Positions 1 to 8,299 of a stretch of DNA of 64,000 bases are shown here, in pieces. The notes below the pieces were generated by a model, which was not told the origin of the DNA, made no database searches, and saw only the letters and a list, made by a program, of their open reading frames with translations. This DNA is from Apteryx mantelli. Taxonomy: Eukaryota > Chordata > Aves > Apterygiformes > Apterygidae. A program made the position numbers and the translations under genes. How positions within the stretch are numbered: position 1 is the first letter of the stretch; the number at the start of each line of letters is the position of its first letter. The DNA lies in contig NC_089981.1 of assembly GCF_036417845.1 (NCBI RefSeq), forward strand, positions 24,882,001 to 24,946,000. Reading direction: 5' to 3'.

Positions 1-2280
1 GCATTTTCAATTTAAAGACTGAGGGAGGGGGGAAAAGGTCGGGGACAACAGCGCTAACCCCAACAGTTTCCTAGTTCTTTTGGGGCCACGGGACTCCTGA
101 GGAGCCCTTTTCTCCCAACCAGCTGCAGCAAAACTTATTAATATTTGCTTTAGAAATACACTTTCAAGCAACTCTATCCTCCTGCACCCTCTGCTTCCAG
201 CATCTGGAAGCTAATATATCACCAAATACCTTAATTTCCCCCCCCCTTTTCTATTGTTTTGCGGCAAGGCTATAAATAACGCCACAGTTACCTTTTATAC
301 ACTATATATATTTATCCAGGTATCTCTCGCCTTCGGTAGCGCGGAAGGGGCCAGGCGGCGCTCGCCGCGGCCGAGCCGCTATTAACCGCCTATTACCGCG
401 GCCGGGGGAGGGAAGGGGCAGGTTTAAATGGTTGCGGGGTCCGTCCGTCCCCCCCCTTTCCAAGGCAGACAATTTTGATGAGTGGGTTTTTGTCCGGATG
501 GTTTGTAATGGTGCCTGTTTTGGGGTGTCCCGGGGGGTCCGGGAAGCTTTAATTCGCTCACAAAGGCTCATTTGCAGGTCAATGCCATGGCACACTCGCC
601 TCTCCCCTTTGCCTAAATCTCCTTTTGTTCCCCATCGCCTGCTCCTCATGCCAGATGGCCGCGGAAAATGCTAATTTTCCCTCGCGCGCTCGCTCGCTCT
701 CGCTCCTTTTTTTTTTTTTTTTTGCATTTAATTGCGGCCCTTTGCAGATGGGGGCTGCGGAGTGTGTGCTTCATTCAAATGAGGTTTGCTTTTGGGTTTC
801 CAGGCACGTTTCTAAAGTCCGATGCGAGTCAGGCAGGGATTAGCTTGACAGGGAAGTGATCAGATTAAAATCCGCGCCGGAGCTGGGCCGCCGCGCTGCC
901 GCCCCCCTCGCGCCCCCGGCGGCAAGGGCAAGGCCCTCTCGCTCCGGGCCGGGGGGGGGTTCGGCAAAGCAAAGTTTGGGGGGGGGGGGGGCACGGAGCA
1001 GCTCAGCGAGCACCGGGCGAAGCGACCTGGGCCTAGGGATGCGCGCAGGTCCCCTTGTCTGCCCTAGTTAAAGGCAGCCTAGGAATGCCGGCCCAGGTGC
1101 AACGCGTGCTGCAAGCTGCAGGCACGGGCGCCTGGGCTGGTGTTTGCAGGCCGGGGAGCTGCTCGGGAGCCGCTGGGGGCTGGCGGCTATCGCAAAACAG
1201 CAAAATATTTCTGTTGATATGGATGCATGTGGATGCACATAAGCATCTTAATCTTTTGGGATCTGAGCGATCCTCCTGTTGTGATTTGTGGGGCTTAAGA
1301 AAAAGCAGCCATAGAAAAGTGACCCCTTGGGCTTTGGCTCCCCACTAAGAGAGACAGCGCAGGTTTCGGGGTGGTGAGCTGGGGGCGCGAGGGGAGGGGC
1401 AAATCCCATATATTCTTGATTTTTTTTGTTTTGTTTTGTTTTGTTTAAGCTAGATTTGTTTCTCTAAGACTCCAAGAACACTTATTTGCTTAAAGGCTTC
1501 CCAGTAAAAAGGCCCCAGGTCTAATCCCCTTTCTGCTACACCCCAATGACGCTTCGGAAACTCTTTGCCTATTGACTTTTTCACGTGGAAACCGATCTGC
1601 CGAAAGTGAAAAGAAACCATTTCGCTGGGGAGGGGGGAGAAACCTCGCTGAAACTTGTGTTTTGAAGAAGTTGCCGTCCTTGGCCTGTGCAGTAGCAGCA
1701 GAAGCAAAGGCTTTTTGATCCTCAGATTTGTAAACTTGTAGACATAATAATGCCATTTCTCTCGTGTTAGCAGGTGTCCTGTCTGGAAGTTGCTGCCTCA
1801 GCCTCCAGCAGAGCTGGGAATTAGAAAATTGTCTGTCTTTCCTGAACCGTGAAGTGCTGCTCTTAAATAAAGGCCAGGTCAGATGTTAAAGGGACATTCT
1901 TGTCTTCTGAAGCCGAAATAATCTACAGTCACGTAGAGAAATGAAGGCATCCTCCTCCCAAAATGGTCAATCTCTTTATCTCCCATTATATCCCGCGGGG
2001 TCAAGAAAAGCTCCTGCCGCCCTGACATCCCGCAGTATTTCTCGCCAGCCCGTAATTATCCTGCGGTCCTGTAGTGCTGATTTTTTTTCTTTTTTTTTCA
2101 GGGAAATACGATAACCAGAAAAGTTGGGGGGGCAGGGTTCCCCTGATGTTGTCCTATAAATTCTTTATTTTCTCTCTTCTCATGAATAGCTCTCAGATGA
2201 AATGAGGTGGTTTTTTTGTTTTGTTTTGTTTTTTGCAAGTTTAATATGGTTCAGGAAAGTTGCGTTCAGGAAAGTTTCCG
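1..2280. other. Non-coding flank downstream of CDKN1C, left part
   Basis: I recognise no gene here. The stretch mixes AT-rich sequence, a CpG-rich block at about 860-1070 with a run of roughly 14 G at 978-991, T-rich tracts near 707-723, and short TTTTG repeats at about 1421-1446 and 2210-2233. The open frames are short, low-complexity and unlike any family I know. In other amniotes the 3' end of KCNQ1 would lie on this side, but none of its C-terminal coding sequence is visible. Confidence 0.5.
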
Positions 2281-2289
2281 AGAATTTGC

Positions 2290-2770
2290 AGGCAGGGGCA
2301 AAATTTTAACATGCCATTTTCCGCCGCGTAGCGCACCGGGGGAGCTGGTAGGTGCAGAGCAACCTGGCGAGACCCGGGAGAGCGAGGCAGACAGATCCCG
2401 CGCGGAGCTGCGTTAAAGCGATGTTAGTGAGGTGGCAGTCCGGGAAGCGCGAGGAAAGTGCGGAAATGCCGGGACGAGGGACGACGGGGCCTTGGCTCTG
2501 CCCCCTTGTGTCTGTGCGCGACGATAAAATCTTCTAATTAAATGACGGCGTCGAGCGCGCAGAGCGGCCGGCGCTCGCTTAATGAGCGGCTGCTCAGTTC
2601 TGCTGCTTCTCGGCGTTGGGTGGATGGCGCCGTGTCTGATTAACTGCGCGCTGCTGAAACGCTGCGCCCAGGCGGCATCGATTTCCCCGCTGTGTTTATA
2701 CCGCAGCGAGCGTCCCGCATCCGAGCGCTTCCCGAACACTGATGGATTCATACATGAAAGGTGAGTGGTG
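2290..2770 (+). promoter_or_regulatory. CpG-rich block with TATA-like box, ATG and splice-donor-like end
   Basis: This CpG-rich block holds a TATA-like TTTATACC at 2695-2702. An ATG follows at 2742-2744, and six codons later a strong donor-like GTGAGT begins at 2761. The arrangement resembles a first exon with a very short coding start (MDSYMK). A CAG at 2704-2706 after a weak pyrimidine stretch could instead make 2707-2760 an internal exon. I recognise no protein from these residues and find no matching second exon. It may be an unannotated transcript start, an enhancer, or chance. Confidence 0.25.
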
Positions 2771-4039
2771 GTACCCCATGCAAGGATGGGGAAGTGCCGT
2801 GAGGCGCGACGGCAGGCAGTGACTGATGCCGCGTGCCGGTGCAGGATGCCCTGTGCCGGGTCTCCTCCCGGCCCCTTGCTTCCTGGAGCCGCTGGCCCGC
2901 GGGAGCCGGGTGCACGCTCCCCACGCAGGTCCGCGGGTTTATTTATATATATACATTTTTCTCACGCATATGTATGCGCACACTTTGTATATCTGTTTCT
3001 CTGCTCAAAAGCAATCGACTCGATTCCCTCCTCCCCACGTGGGTCCTTTGCTCAGCTCTCCGTGCGTAGCCATCCCACTGAGTGATCGTGGCACATGGGA
3101 CGTGAACTGGGCATTCAGTGAAGTTATTTGCGAGCTTGAATGTCGGAAATTATGCTTCAACAAATGATAGTTTTTTCCGACCTTGTTACCTACGCCTCCT
3201 GCTCATTAGAGACAAGTATTTGTTCAAATGGTGGAAAGCAGCTTTATGTTTATTTTCAGTGATAATAGAAGGAGGTTTGGGCTGGGAAGGAAAGTCATGG
3301 CTAGCAAAGGGAGAGAGTCCCAGTATCAACCCTATGCTGCATCCATCTCGCCAAAGTGGCTTAATTAGTGGTAGATATTGCCGTGCTCATAAAGATAATG
3401 TCAACCTCTTCGCCTAGATGGTTTGCTGATAACTGCATTTCCTGAGGAACGCTGAAAAACTTTCTCCAGACAAGCTTCCCCTTCGGTCTTCTTGTAATGC
3501 CATTTCCACTTAGATACGCACCACGGGATTCGCATCAGAAGATGCTCGCGTGGAACAAATCTCCGGAGGTCTTACAGCAGTAAAGATCCCAACGTTCAAC
3601 ATCTCTGTTCGACTCGGGGACGCGGGAGGAAATGCACTCGCCTCGGTCCAAACCTGCAGCTCTTTTCCTTGGGAGATGGAGCAGTGATTTGGGATAGATT
3701 ATTCCTCTAATTGCGTAGCCGGCTTCGGTCTAGGATTAAGGCAGTTCAGATAGACCTGACTCTTTGTAGCCATAACGAGTGGCAAGCTTGGGCCTTCAGG
3801 ACGCCTGATATTTTGAATCCTTTCCAAAAATATGCCTGTTGTCAAATAATCCAAGGTGGGATTTGGACTTTCCCGCTAAGTGGGTTGGCATTAACGGTCA
3901 GAAACCTCCCTTCGATCGTGCCTGCTCGTGCTGAAGGGTGCTTGAAAGCCCCTCTGACAATGACCGAGTCCTGGTTAAATATTTCAAGAACTTCTTTACA
4001 TGGTTTCCCCTGATGCATGTACTGTTGAGACATCTGTCT
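2771..4039. other. Non-coding sequence, nothing recognised
   Basis: No gene family is recognisable on either strand. The only open frames are about 100 codons or fewer and show no domain. Base composition is moderate, with no clear repeat. Confidence 0.5.
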
Positions 4040-4720
4040 TCCGTACTAATAAAGTAGCTGAGATTTAAAATGAACTTCATTGGATTGCTTTGAAACTATA
4101 GGCACATATGGTTCATAATTAGCTGGATATCTCTTATAGTTAAATGATTTTTCCCCCCCCCTCGCGCGCTCTCTGTCGCCCATTCGCATCGATAATAGAA
4201 GCAAACAAAGTTCCAATTGTTCCCTGTTGCGGGACATTATGTGCCTGAATAAATGGATGTTGGCTGTGTCTACATGGATTTGCCATATGGCTACAAAGGC
4301 CCGAAGAATAGGGGCAGTGTGCTTTGTGCTGGGGCGCGAGGGGCTGGCGGGGCCGGGTGGGGCCGGACGCCGGGGCCCCGCACACCTTCCCGCTGCCGCC
4401 GCGGCGGTGGTGGCCCCCAGCCGGGCCACGGAGCTGGGCTTGCCGGCGGTAACGCCGCTGCCGGGGCTGAGAGCGGTGCTGGCCCGCCGCGCTCGGTGCA
4501 CCTTTGTGGCGGCGGCGGCGGCGGCGGCGGCAGCTCCGAGGTATCTGGGAGCCCGGAGCCGGGATCTTTCATTGCAAAGTGCCATTATGAGTTGGGGGCT
4601 GGGACAATGGAGGTCCCAAAGGCACCTGCTTTCATGAAAGCCGGAGAAAAGCCCATAAATCCTGGAGGATCCAGCTGCCTCGCTCCCTGCATTGTTGGCT
4701 TTCATAAGGGGAAGGGAAAA
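4040..4720. promoter_or_regulatory. Candidate conserved regulatory block 3' of CDKN1C
   Basis: The block has two motif-rich flanks (about 4050-4320 and 4560-4720) around a GGC-rich core. Visible motifs include E-box CATATG copies, homeodomain-type TAAT cores, an ATCGAT near 4188, and two SOX-type sites in opposite orientation (ACAATGG at 4604-4610, CATTGTT at 4690-4696). Open frames cross it on both strands, but they translate to Gly/Pro/Arg-rich sequence through the GGC core and show no domain. I read it as a developmental enhancer candidate about 3 kb downstream of the CDKN1C promoter. This is inference from texture; no alignment was run. Confidence 0.3.
4508..4531. repeat. GGC trinucleotide repeat
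   Basis: An almost pure run of GGC triplets lies inside a CpG-rich segment. It gives poly-Gly or poly-Ala in the crossing frames, which are not believed to be translated. Confidence 0.8.
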
Positions 4721-4849
4721 GCTATTTTTCTTTTCAAAGAGGGGAAAATCGTATTGAAGCAGCGGCCACTGATGCGGGCGCGTAAAATAATCTCCTCCTG
4801 ATTAAGCGATCAGGGAGCGGGAGGTAATCAATGTTACTTTTATAGCCCG

Positions 4850-5202
4850 AGCCTCTCGCCGACGTACGGGGGGCAGCGGGCGGCGCGGTGGGGGTCGGGG
4901 GGAGAGGAGGGCTGGTAAAAGGCCAGTTTTATCCTCGGCTTGGCTCCCTTCCCCCCGACCCCAGCGCAATACTGCGGTTTTGCAGGGGGTTAAGAGGGAC
5001 AAACCCCGCCAGCGGGTCCCGCTCCCGCATCCCCGCGGCGCTCCAGGGCAAGGGGACGGGGAGCCCCCGAGCGCGCCTTGCGGGGGTGACAACGCGGCCA
5101 CCGAAGTGTTAACGCCAAAACACGGTGTGTTGGGTCTGCTGCAGTGTTTATTTTGTCTGCTGGGTGGTGGTGTTGTTGTTGTGCCGCCCCCCCTTATAGT
5201 GC

Positions 5203-5237
<35 letters not shown>

Positions 5238-5520
5238 TGCTGCGTTTCCCAGCGCTCCCGCGCTCGTGCCCTGCAAACGCGTCGTTGCGCGGCTTCGACC
5301 AGCCGTACTGGGAAGTGTTTTCCTGCGGGAGCGATGGCTGGGAGCTGCGGCAGCCGCCAGGGTCGGCGTTTAAGGCCCGCGGGGCGGCTCGGCAGGGCTT
5401 TTCGCCGGCGCAGGCTGCGGCTGGGGGCCGAGGGCGCCCCGCGGGCGTCCGCACGGCCGGTGCGCAAGCAGCAGGAGCCCCCCCGGCCAGGCTGCTGGGG
5501 CTGGGAGAGGGCATGAGACG
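4850..5520. other. CpG-rich block with embedded AT-dinucleotide repeat
   Basis: Two CpG-dense stretches (about 4850-5100 and 5250-5520) flank T/G-rich sequence and a TA repeat. Long open frames occur on both strands, including 275 codons on the minus strand, because CpG-rich DNA has few stops. None shows a domain or a credible exon structure. This could be a regulatory CpG island or an unannotated non-coding promoter. Confidence 0.35.
5203..5237. repeat. TA dinucleotide microsatellite
   Basis: An alternating TA tract of about 35 bases, interrupted once by a C. It is likely length-variable. Confidence 0.9.
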
Positions 5521-5984
5521 GGGCAAAGGGCTGCTCCCGCGCCCTGGCAGAGGCAGCACGTAGATGGCTTTGGTGAGGAGAGAGGGAAACACAGGAAGAA
5601 GGAAAAAAAAATAGTGGAGAAAGGCTCAAGTCAGCTGTGCACTCCCTGTCATGCTTTATGCTAACTTTAGTATAGTGGTATTTAAGGGGAAAACTTGCTT
5701 TCCTCTAATAAGGCATGCAAACTTTGCACAGCACCACGGGGCTGCGTGTGCATATATACACTTTATATACAAATTTATATATATAAAAAAAACTTGTCCA
5801 GCAGCAATCGGTTCCTGCTCCACGGTGGGTTGTGCACGGCTGCAAAGGGAGGAGCCAGCCTGCAAGGAAGAGGGCCGGGAGGTGGGTTTGCCCCCACCAC
5901 TGGAGGGCACCCCCCACCCCAGCCCCACGCTCCCACCACCCCAGGCCCTACACACAGTACACACAAAAGCAGCGTTGCAGCCGT
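5521..5984. other. Non-coding sequence just beyond the CDKN1C poly(A) site
   Basis: No gene was recognised. It includes AT-rich sequence near 5640-5800 and, on the minus strand at about 5970-5947, a GU-rich stretch that fits the downstream element of the CDKN1C polyadenylation site. Confidence 0.5.
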
Positions 5985-6661
5985 TTCCTGCGGGGTTTTT
6001 TTATTATTATTATGAGAAGTTGTGGCATTATTTGCAATGGCAGTGGTACAGACCGGCTCAGGAACCATTGAAACAGATTTGTCTTCAAGTAAAAGTCTAA
6101 AAAATATTTTGAGTCATAGCTACATCTTGTGAAGGCAAGGAAAAAAAAATCCCACTATAAAAATAAATTTACACTTTGTAAATAACAAAAGCAAATATAG
6201 TGCCCTTTGGCTTAACCAAAAGAAAAAAAAAAGAGACTATTGGATGTCAACCAAAGTTATCCACATTTCTGACATAAATAGAAAATATAAGTTAGTATAA
6301 CTCTTAAAAAAGTTTTTGTACAAATATACACTTTCTTTTTTTGTTTTCTTTTTTTTCTTTTTGCACTGAGAGATCAGCAGAGATTAAACATTTCATATAA
6401 ATGACTTTTAAAGCTTTACACTTCTGGGCCAGTGTACTCACATAGGCATAACACATTTCTTACAGAAAACGTAATACATTGCACAGTCGTTCGTTAACAC
6501 TGCTCCGTGCGCGGCCGCGGCCGGCGGGGCCAGGGCCGGGGCCGCGGCCGCTGTCGCCGGGGCCGGCGGGTGCGGGCGCGGCGCGGGGGGGTCCCGGCTC
6601 GCCCCGGCCCCCCGCGCCTCCGGGGGCCGCGCTTCTCCCGTGGGTGCCGTAGTGCAAAAGT
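5985..6661 (-). other. CDKN1C: CDKN1C 3' UTR exon
   Basis: It begins after the predicted acceptor and ends shortly after a minus-strand AATAAA at 6005-6000; the exact cleavage site is estimated. The segment at about 6370-6480 and the one at 6030-6085 resemble the mammalian CDKN1C 3' UTR as I recall it. It is AU-rich, unlike the GC-rich coding part. It contains a miR-25/92-type seed match at 6484-6478 and a miR-221/222-type seed match at 6125-6119. Confidence 0.8.
6000..6005 (-). terminator. CDKN1C: CDKN1C polyadenylation signal AATAAA
   Basis: A canonical AATAAA sits on the minus strand, followed 30-55 bases later by a U/GU-rich downstream element (about 5975-5947). Its position matches the end of the conserved 3' UTR text. 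Confidence 0.8.
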
Positions 6662-6776
6662 CTGGGGGAAAGAAAGAAAAAGGAAAAAAGAAGAAGAGAA
6701 AAAAAAAGGGGGGAGACAATAGGAGGTGAGTTTGGGGGGGTGCCGGCGGGGCCGCCCCCCCCGGGCCCCCGCTCAC
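6662..6776 (-). other. CDKN1C: Predicted 3' UTR intron of CDKN1C (115 bases)
   Basis: On the minus strand a GAG|GTGAGC donor (GT at 6776-6775) follows the stop by five bases. A long T/C tract then ends in CCCCCAG at 6668-6662, a very strong acceptor, and CTCAC upstream of the tract could be the branch point. The junction lies far closer than about 50 bases to the stop, so it should not trigger nonsense-mediated decay. It is predicted from sequence only. Confidence 0.7.
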
Positions 6777-6888
6777 CTCGCTCACCGGAGCCGCTTGCGG
6801 GGGGTCTGCTCGGGCGCCGCGGCGGCGGCGGGGGGGCGCGGGGCGGCCGCCTTGGGCTGCGCCGGCCGCTTCCTGCGGGCGAAGAAGT
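6777..6888 (-). CDS. CDKN1C: CDKN1C exon 2: last coding exon with stop
   Basis: It starts with the last two bases of the codon for Asp145 and encodes residues through Arg179. The TGA stop is at 6784-6782, followed by five untranslated bases (6781-6777) and then a predicted donor. It carries the nuclear-localisation cluster and the conserved [10 protein letters not shown] tail, the phosphorylation-dependent degradation signal of p57. Confidence 0.88.
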
Positions 6889-7411
6889 CTGCGGGGGGGA
6901 GCGGGGGGGCGTGAGCGGCGGCGGCGGCGGCGGCGGGGGGGTCCCCGCGGCGCCGCGGCCCCCCGGCCCCGGGCTCACCTGTGATGCGGGCCGGCGGCGC
7001 GCCCCGACGGCGGCGGCAGCAGCGGCGGCGCGGGGGGGCGGCGCGGTTCTCGCGGCTCGGCCGCCCCCGCGGTGCCGGTGCCGCTGCCGCCGCCGCCGCC
7101 GCCCCCGGCTTGTCCCGCGGCGGCGCCTCGCGGTAGAAAGCGGGCACGGCGGCGGCCTCCACCTCCTCCCAGCGCAGGCGGCCGGGCCCGGGCAGCGGCG
7201 TGTCGGTGCCGAAGTTGTAGTCCCAGCGGCGCTGGTCGGCCTCGCTCATCTCGCGCAGGCGGCTCTGCAGCTCGCGGCCCAGCTCCTCGTGGTCCAGCGG
7301 CCCGAAGAGGCTGCGGCACACGGCGCTGCGGCCCCGCGCCGGCGAGCCGCGCCGGGCGCCCGCCCGCTCCGCCGCCGCCGCCGCCGCGCTGGGCACCTGC
7401 ACCTTGGACAT
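6782..7411 (-). CDS. CDKN1C: CDKN1C (p57KIP2), cyclin-dependent kinase inhibitor, complete
   Basis: This nuclear protein binds and inhibits G1/S cyclin-CDK complexes and promotes cell-cycle exit. The coding sequence joins 7411-6979 and 6888-6782 (540 bases, 179 residues). A CDK-inhibitor domain spans about residues 31-95: cyclin-binding CRSLFG (32-37), CDK-contacting WDYNF (63-67) and the AFYR helix (91-94) that enters the ATP pocket in family structures. The C-terminus has ITDFF (143-147), resembling the PCNA-binding motif, then a basic ARRKR nuclear signal and the QTPRKRLR end. Thr173 matches the phospho-degron threonine of mammalian p57. The start is favoured because MSKVQVPS resembles the p27 N-terminus and has G at -3; the upstream open frame is promoter DNA. 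The protein is much shorter than the roughly 316-residue human form, with a short Ala/Pro/Arg-rich linker replacing the Pro-Ala repeat region. SLC22A18 lies upstream and is divergent. Confidence 0.95.
   Translation of the reverse strand: MSKVQVPSAAAAAAERAGARRGSPARGRSAVCRSLFGPLDHEELGRELQSRLREMSEADQRRWDYNFGTDTPLPGPGRLRWEEVEAAAVPAFYREAPPRDKPGAAAAAAAAPAPRGRPSRENRAAPPRRRCCRRRRGAPPARITGEPGAGGPRRRGDPPAAAAAAAHAPPLPPADFFARRKRPAQPKAAAPRPPAAAAAPEQTPRKRLR
6889..6978 (-). other. CDKN1C: CDKN1C intron 1 (90 bases)
   Basis: This is a very short, GC-rich intron with canonical GT and AG ends. It keeps the reading frame open by chance, so an unspliced reading also looks like a long protein. Splicing restores the family motif ITDFF. 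Confidence 0.88.
6979..7411 (-). CDS. CDKN1C: CDKN1C coding exon 1
   Basis: It encodes residues 1-144 and the first base of codon 145, including a six-Ala tract (9-14), the whole CDK-inhibitor domain, and a linker with poly-Ala and an Arg-rich RRRCCRRRR-type patch. The donor is CACAG|GTGAGC, with GT at 6978-6977 on the minus strand. Splitting the ITD motif between exons (IT here, DFF next) matches the known mammalian gene structure as I remember it. Confidence 0.93.
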
Positions 7412-7555
7412 GGCCCGGCACCCGCACCGGCACCGCACCGGCTGCTGACCCCCGCCGCCGCCGCCGCCGCCGCCTTGCGCTGCTCCCTGCCCGCGGGCCG
7501 GCGCCGCCCGCACCGCACCGCGCCGCCCTGCGCTGCGCTGCTCTCGCCGCCTCTG
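7412..7555 (-). other. CDKN1C: CDKN1C 5' UTR (estimated)
   Basis: This runs from an estimated start site about 25-35 bases downstream of the TATA-like box to the ATG. It is very GC-rich with a CCG-type triplet run near 7450-7475. The exact transcription start cannot be read from sequence. Confidence 0.5.
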
Positions 7556-7579
7556 AGCGGCGGCTCGCGGCCGCGCCGC

Positions 7580-7840
7580 TTTTAAAGCCCCCTGCCCGCG
7601 AGTGCGAGCAAAACAAGCATTAGCATAATAGTGTTTTTCCCTGCAATCACCCCGCCGCGATTGGCGGCCGCCCCCCCCCGCGGCCGCCCTCCTGCCCGCG
7701 CCCTCCATTGGCTGCGCCCGGCGGCGCCGCCGGCCGCATTGGCCCGGCCCCGGCCCGGGGGGGCGGCCCGGCCCCGTCCCCAGCCCCAGCCCCGTCCCCA
7801 GCCCCGTCCCCGTCCCCGTCCCCGTCCCCGGCCCGGGAGG
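7580..7840 (-). promoter_or_regulatory. CDKN1C: CDKN1C promoter: TATA-like box, three CCAAT boxes, GC-rich repeat
   Basis: Reading towards the gene on the minus strand: a G-rich hexamer array (7830-7772), GC boxes, and three CCAAT boxes (7742-7738, 7711-7707, 7664-7660). An octamer-like ATGCTAAT (7626-7619) and a CTTTAAAA box (7587-7580) follow. All CCAAT boxes share one orientation, and two are 31 bases apart, about three helical turns and a typical NF-Y spacing. The nearest is about 75 bases upstream of the TATA-like box, a classical promoter distance. Regulation by NF-Y and Sp1-type factors is inferred. Confidence 0.75.
7772..7830. repeat. CCCCGT/CCCCAG hexamer minisatellite, G-quadruplex-prone
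   Basis: About ten tandem hexamers of the form CCCCGT or CCCCAG. The minus strand, the sense strand for CDKN1C, carries about ten G4 runs separated by AC or CT, which fits the G-quadruplex rule many times over. Confidence 0.85.
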
Positions 7841-7930
7841 CGGCTCCGGCCCGGCCCGGCCCCGCCGCCGCCGCCGCCTTTGTCTGCCCGCGGCCGCCGC
7901 TCCGCCGCCCGTCGGGCGCTGCGGTGGTTT

Positions 7931-7974
7931 TGCTGTTGTTGTTGTTGTTGTTGCTGCTGCTGCTGTTGTTGTTG
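7931..7974. repeat. GTT/GCT trinucleotide repeat
   Basis: A mixed triplet array (TTG and CTG units) about 375-420 bases upstream of the predicted CDKN1C start site. It is not inside a coding exon. Confidence 0.85.
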
Positions 7975-8223
7975 CCTTTTTAGCTCGTAGGTTGCGGGCC
8001 GCGCCTTGGGGGAAATCCGTCGTTTTAATTTCTATTTTATTTTTTTCCCTCTCGGCCCGCGGGGTGTCACTGGGAGAGGTCTTAGCATCCATGGGGGGGA
8101 AAGCGAGGAGGGCAGGGGATGTGTGTTAGAGAAAACAGGATCGTTTCTGGCTCCTTTTTTTATTATTATTACGCTGCTGCAAAACAAAGCGAGATGCTGG
8201 CCGGTTTCAAAACAAGCTGAAGG

Positions 8224-8272
8224 CTATTTTTAAAAATAGGACTTTTCTCAGCTGCATGGAAGTAATCAGTTG
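8224..8272. promoter_or_regulatory. MEF2 palindrome with two E-boxes upstream of CDKN1C
   Basis: CTATTTTTAAAAATAG at 8224-8239 is a perfect 16-base palindrome containing a MEF2-type site on each strand. A CAGCTG E-box follows at 8249-8254 and CAGTTG at 8267-8272. MEF2 plus E-box pairs are typical of muscle enhancers. It lies about 670 bases upstream of the predicted CDKN1C start. Function is inferred. Confidence 0.5.
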
Positions 8273-8299
8273 CAGCCTTGCTGAATAGAAATACATGGA

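Noticed and set aside
4253-5629. Open frames of 182 codons (plus) and 275 codons (minus) 3' of CDKN1C
   Set aside because: They run through GGC repeats, TA repeats and CpG-rich DNA with no recognisable domain or splice structure.
1-6000. KCNQ1 final exons or a KCNQ1OT1-type transcript expected by synteny
   Set aside because: No KCNQ1 C-terminal coding sequence is visible on the plus strand, and a non-coding RNA cannot be called from sequence alone.
6740-7623. Long plus-strand open frames (up to 281 codons) across CDKN1C
   Set aside because: They are antisense shadows in extremely GC-rich DNA. Their translation is Arg/Pro/Ala-rich with no domain, while the minus strand encodes a clear p57.
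7412-8092. 436-codon minus-strand frame extending the CDKN1C protein upstream
   Set aside because: The extension crosses the TATA-like box, CCAAT boxes and G-rich repeat of the promoter. MSKVQVPS at 7411 resembles the family N-terminus.
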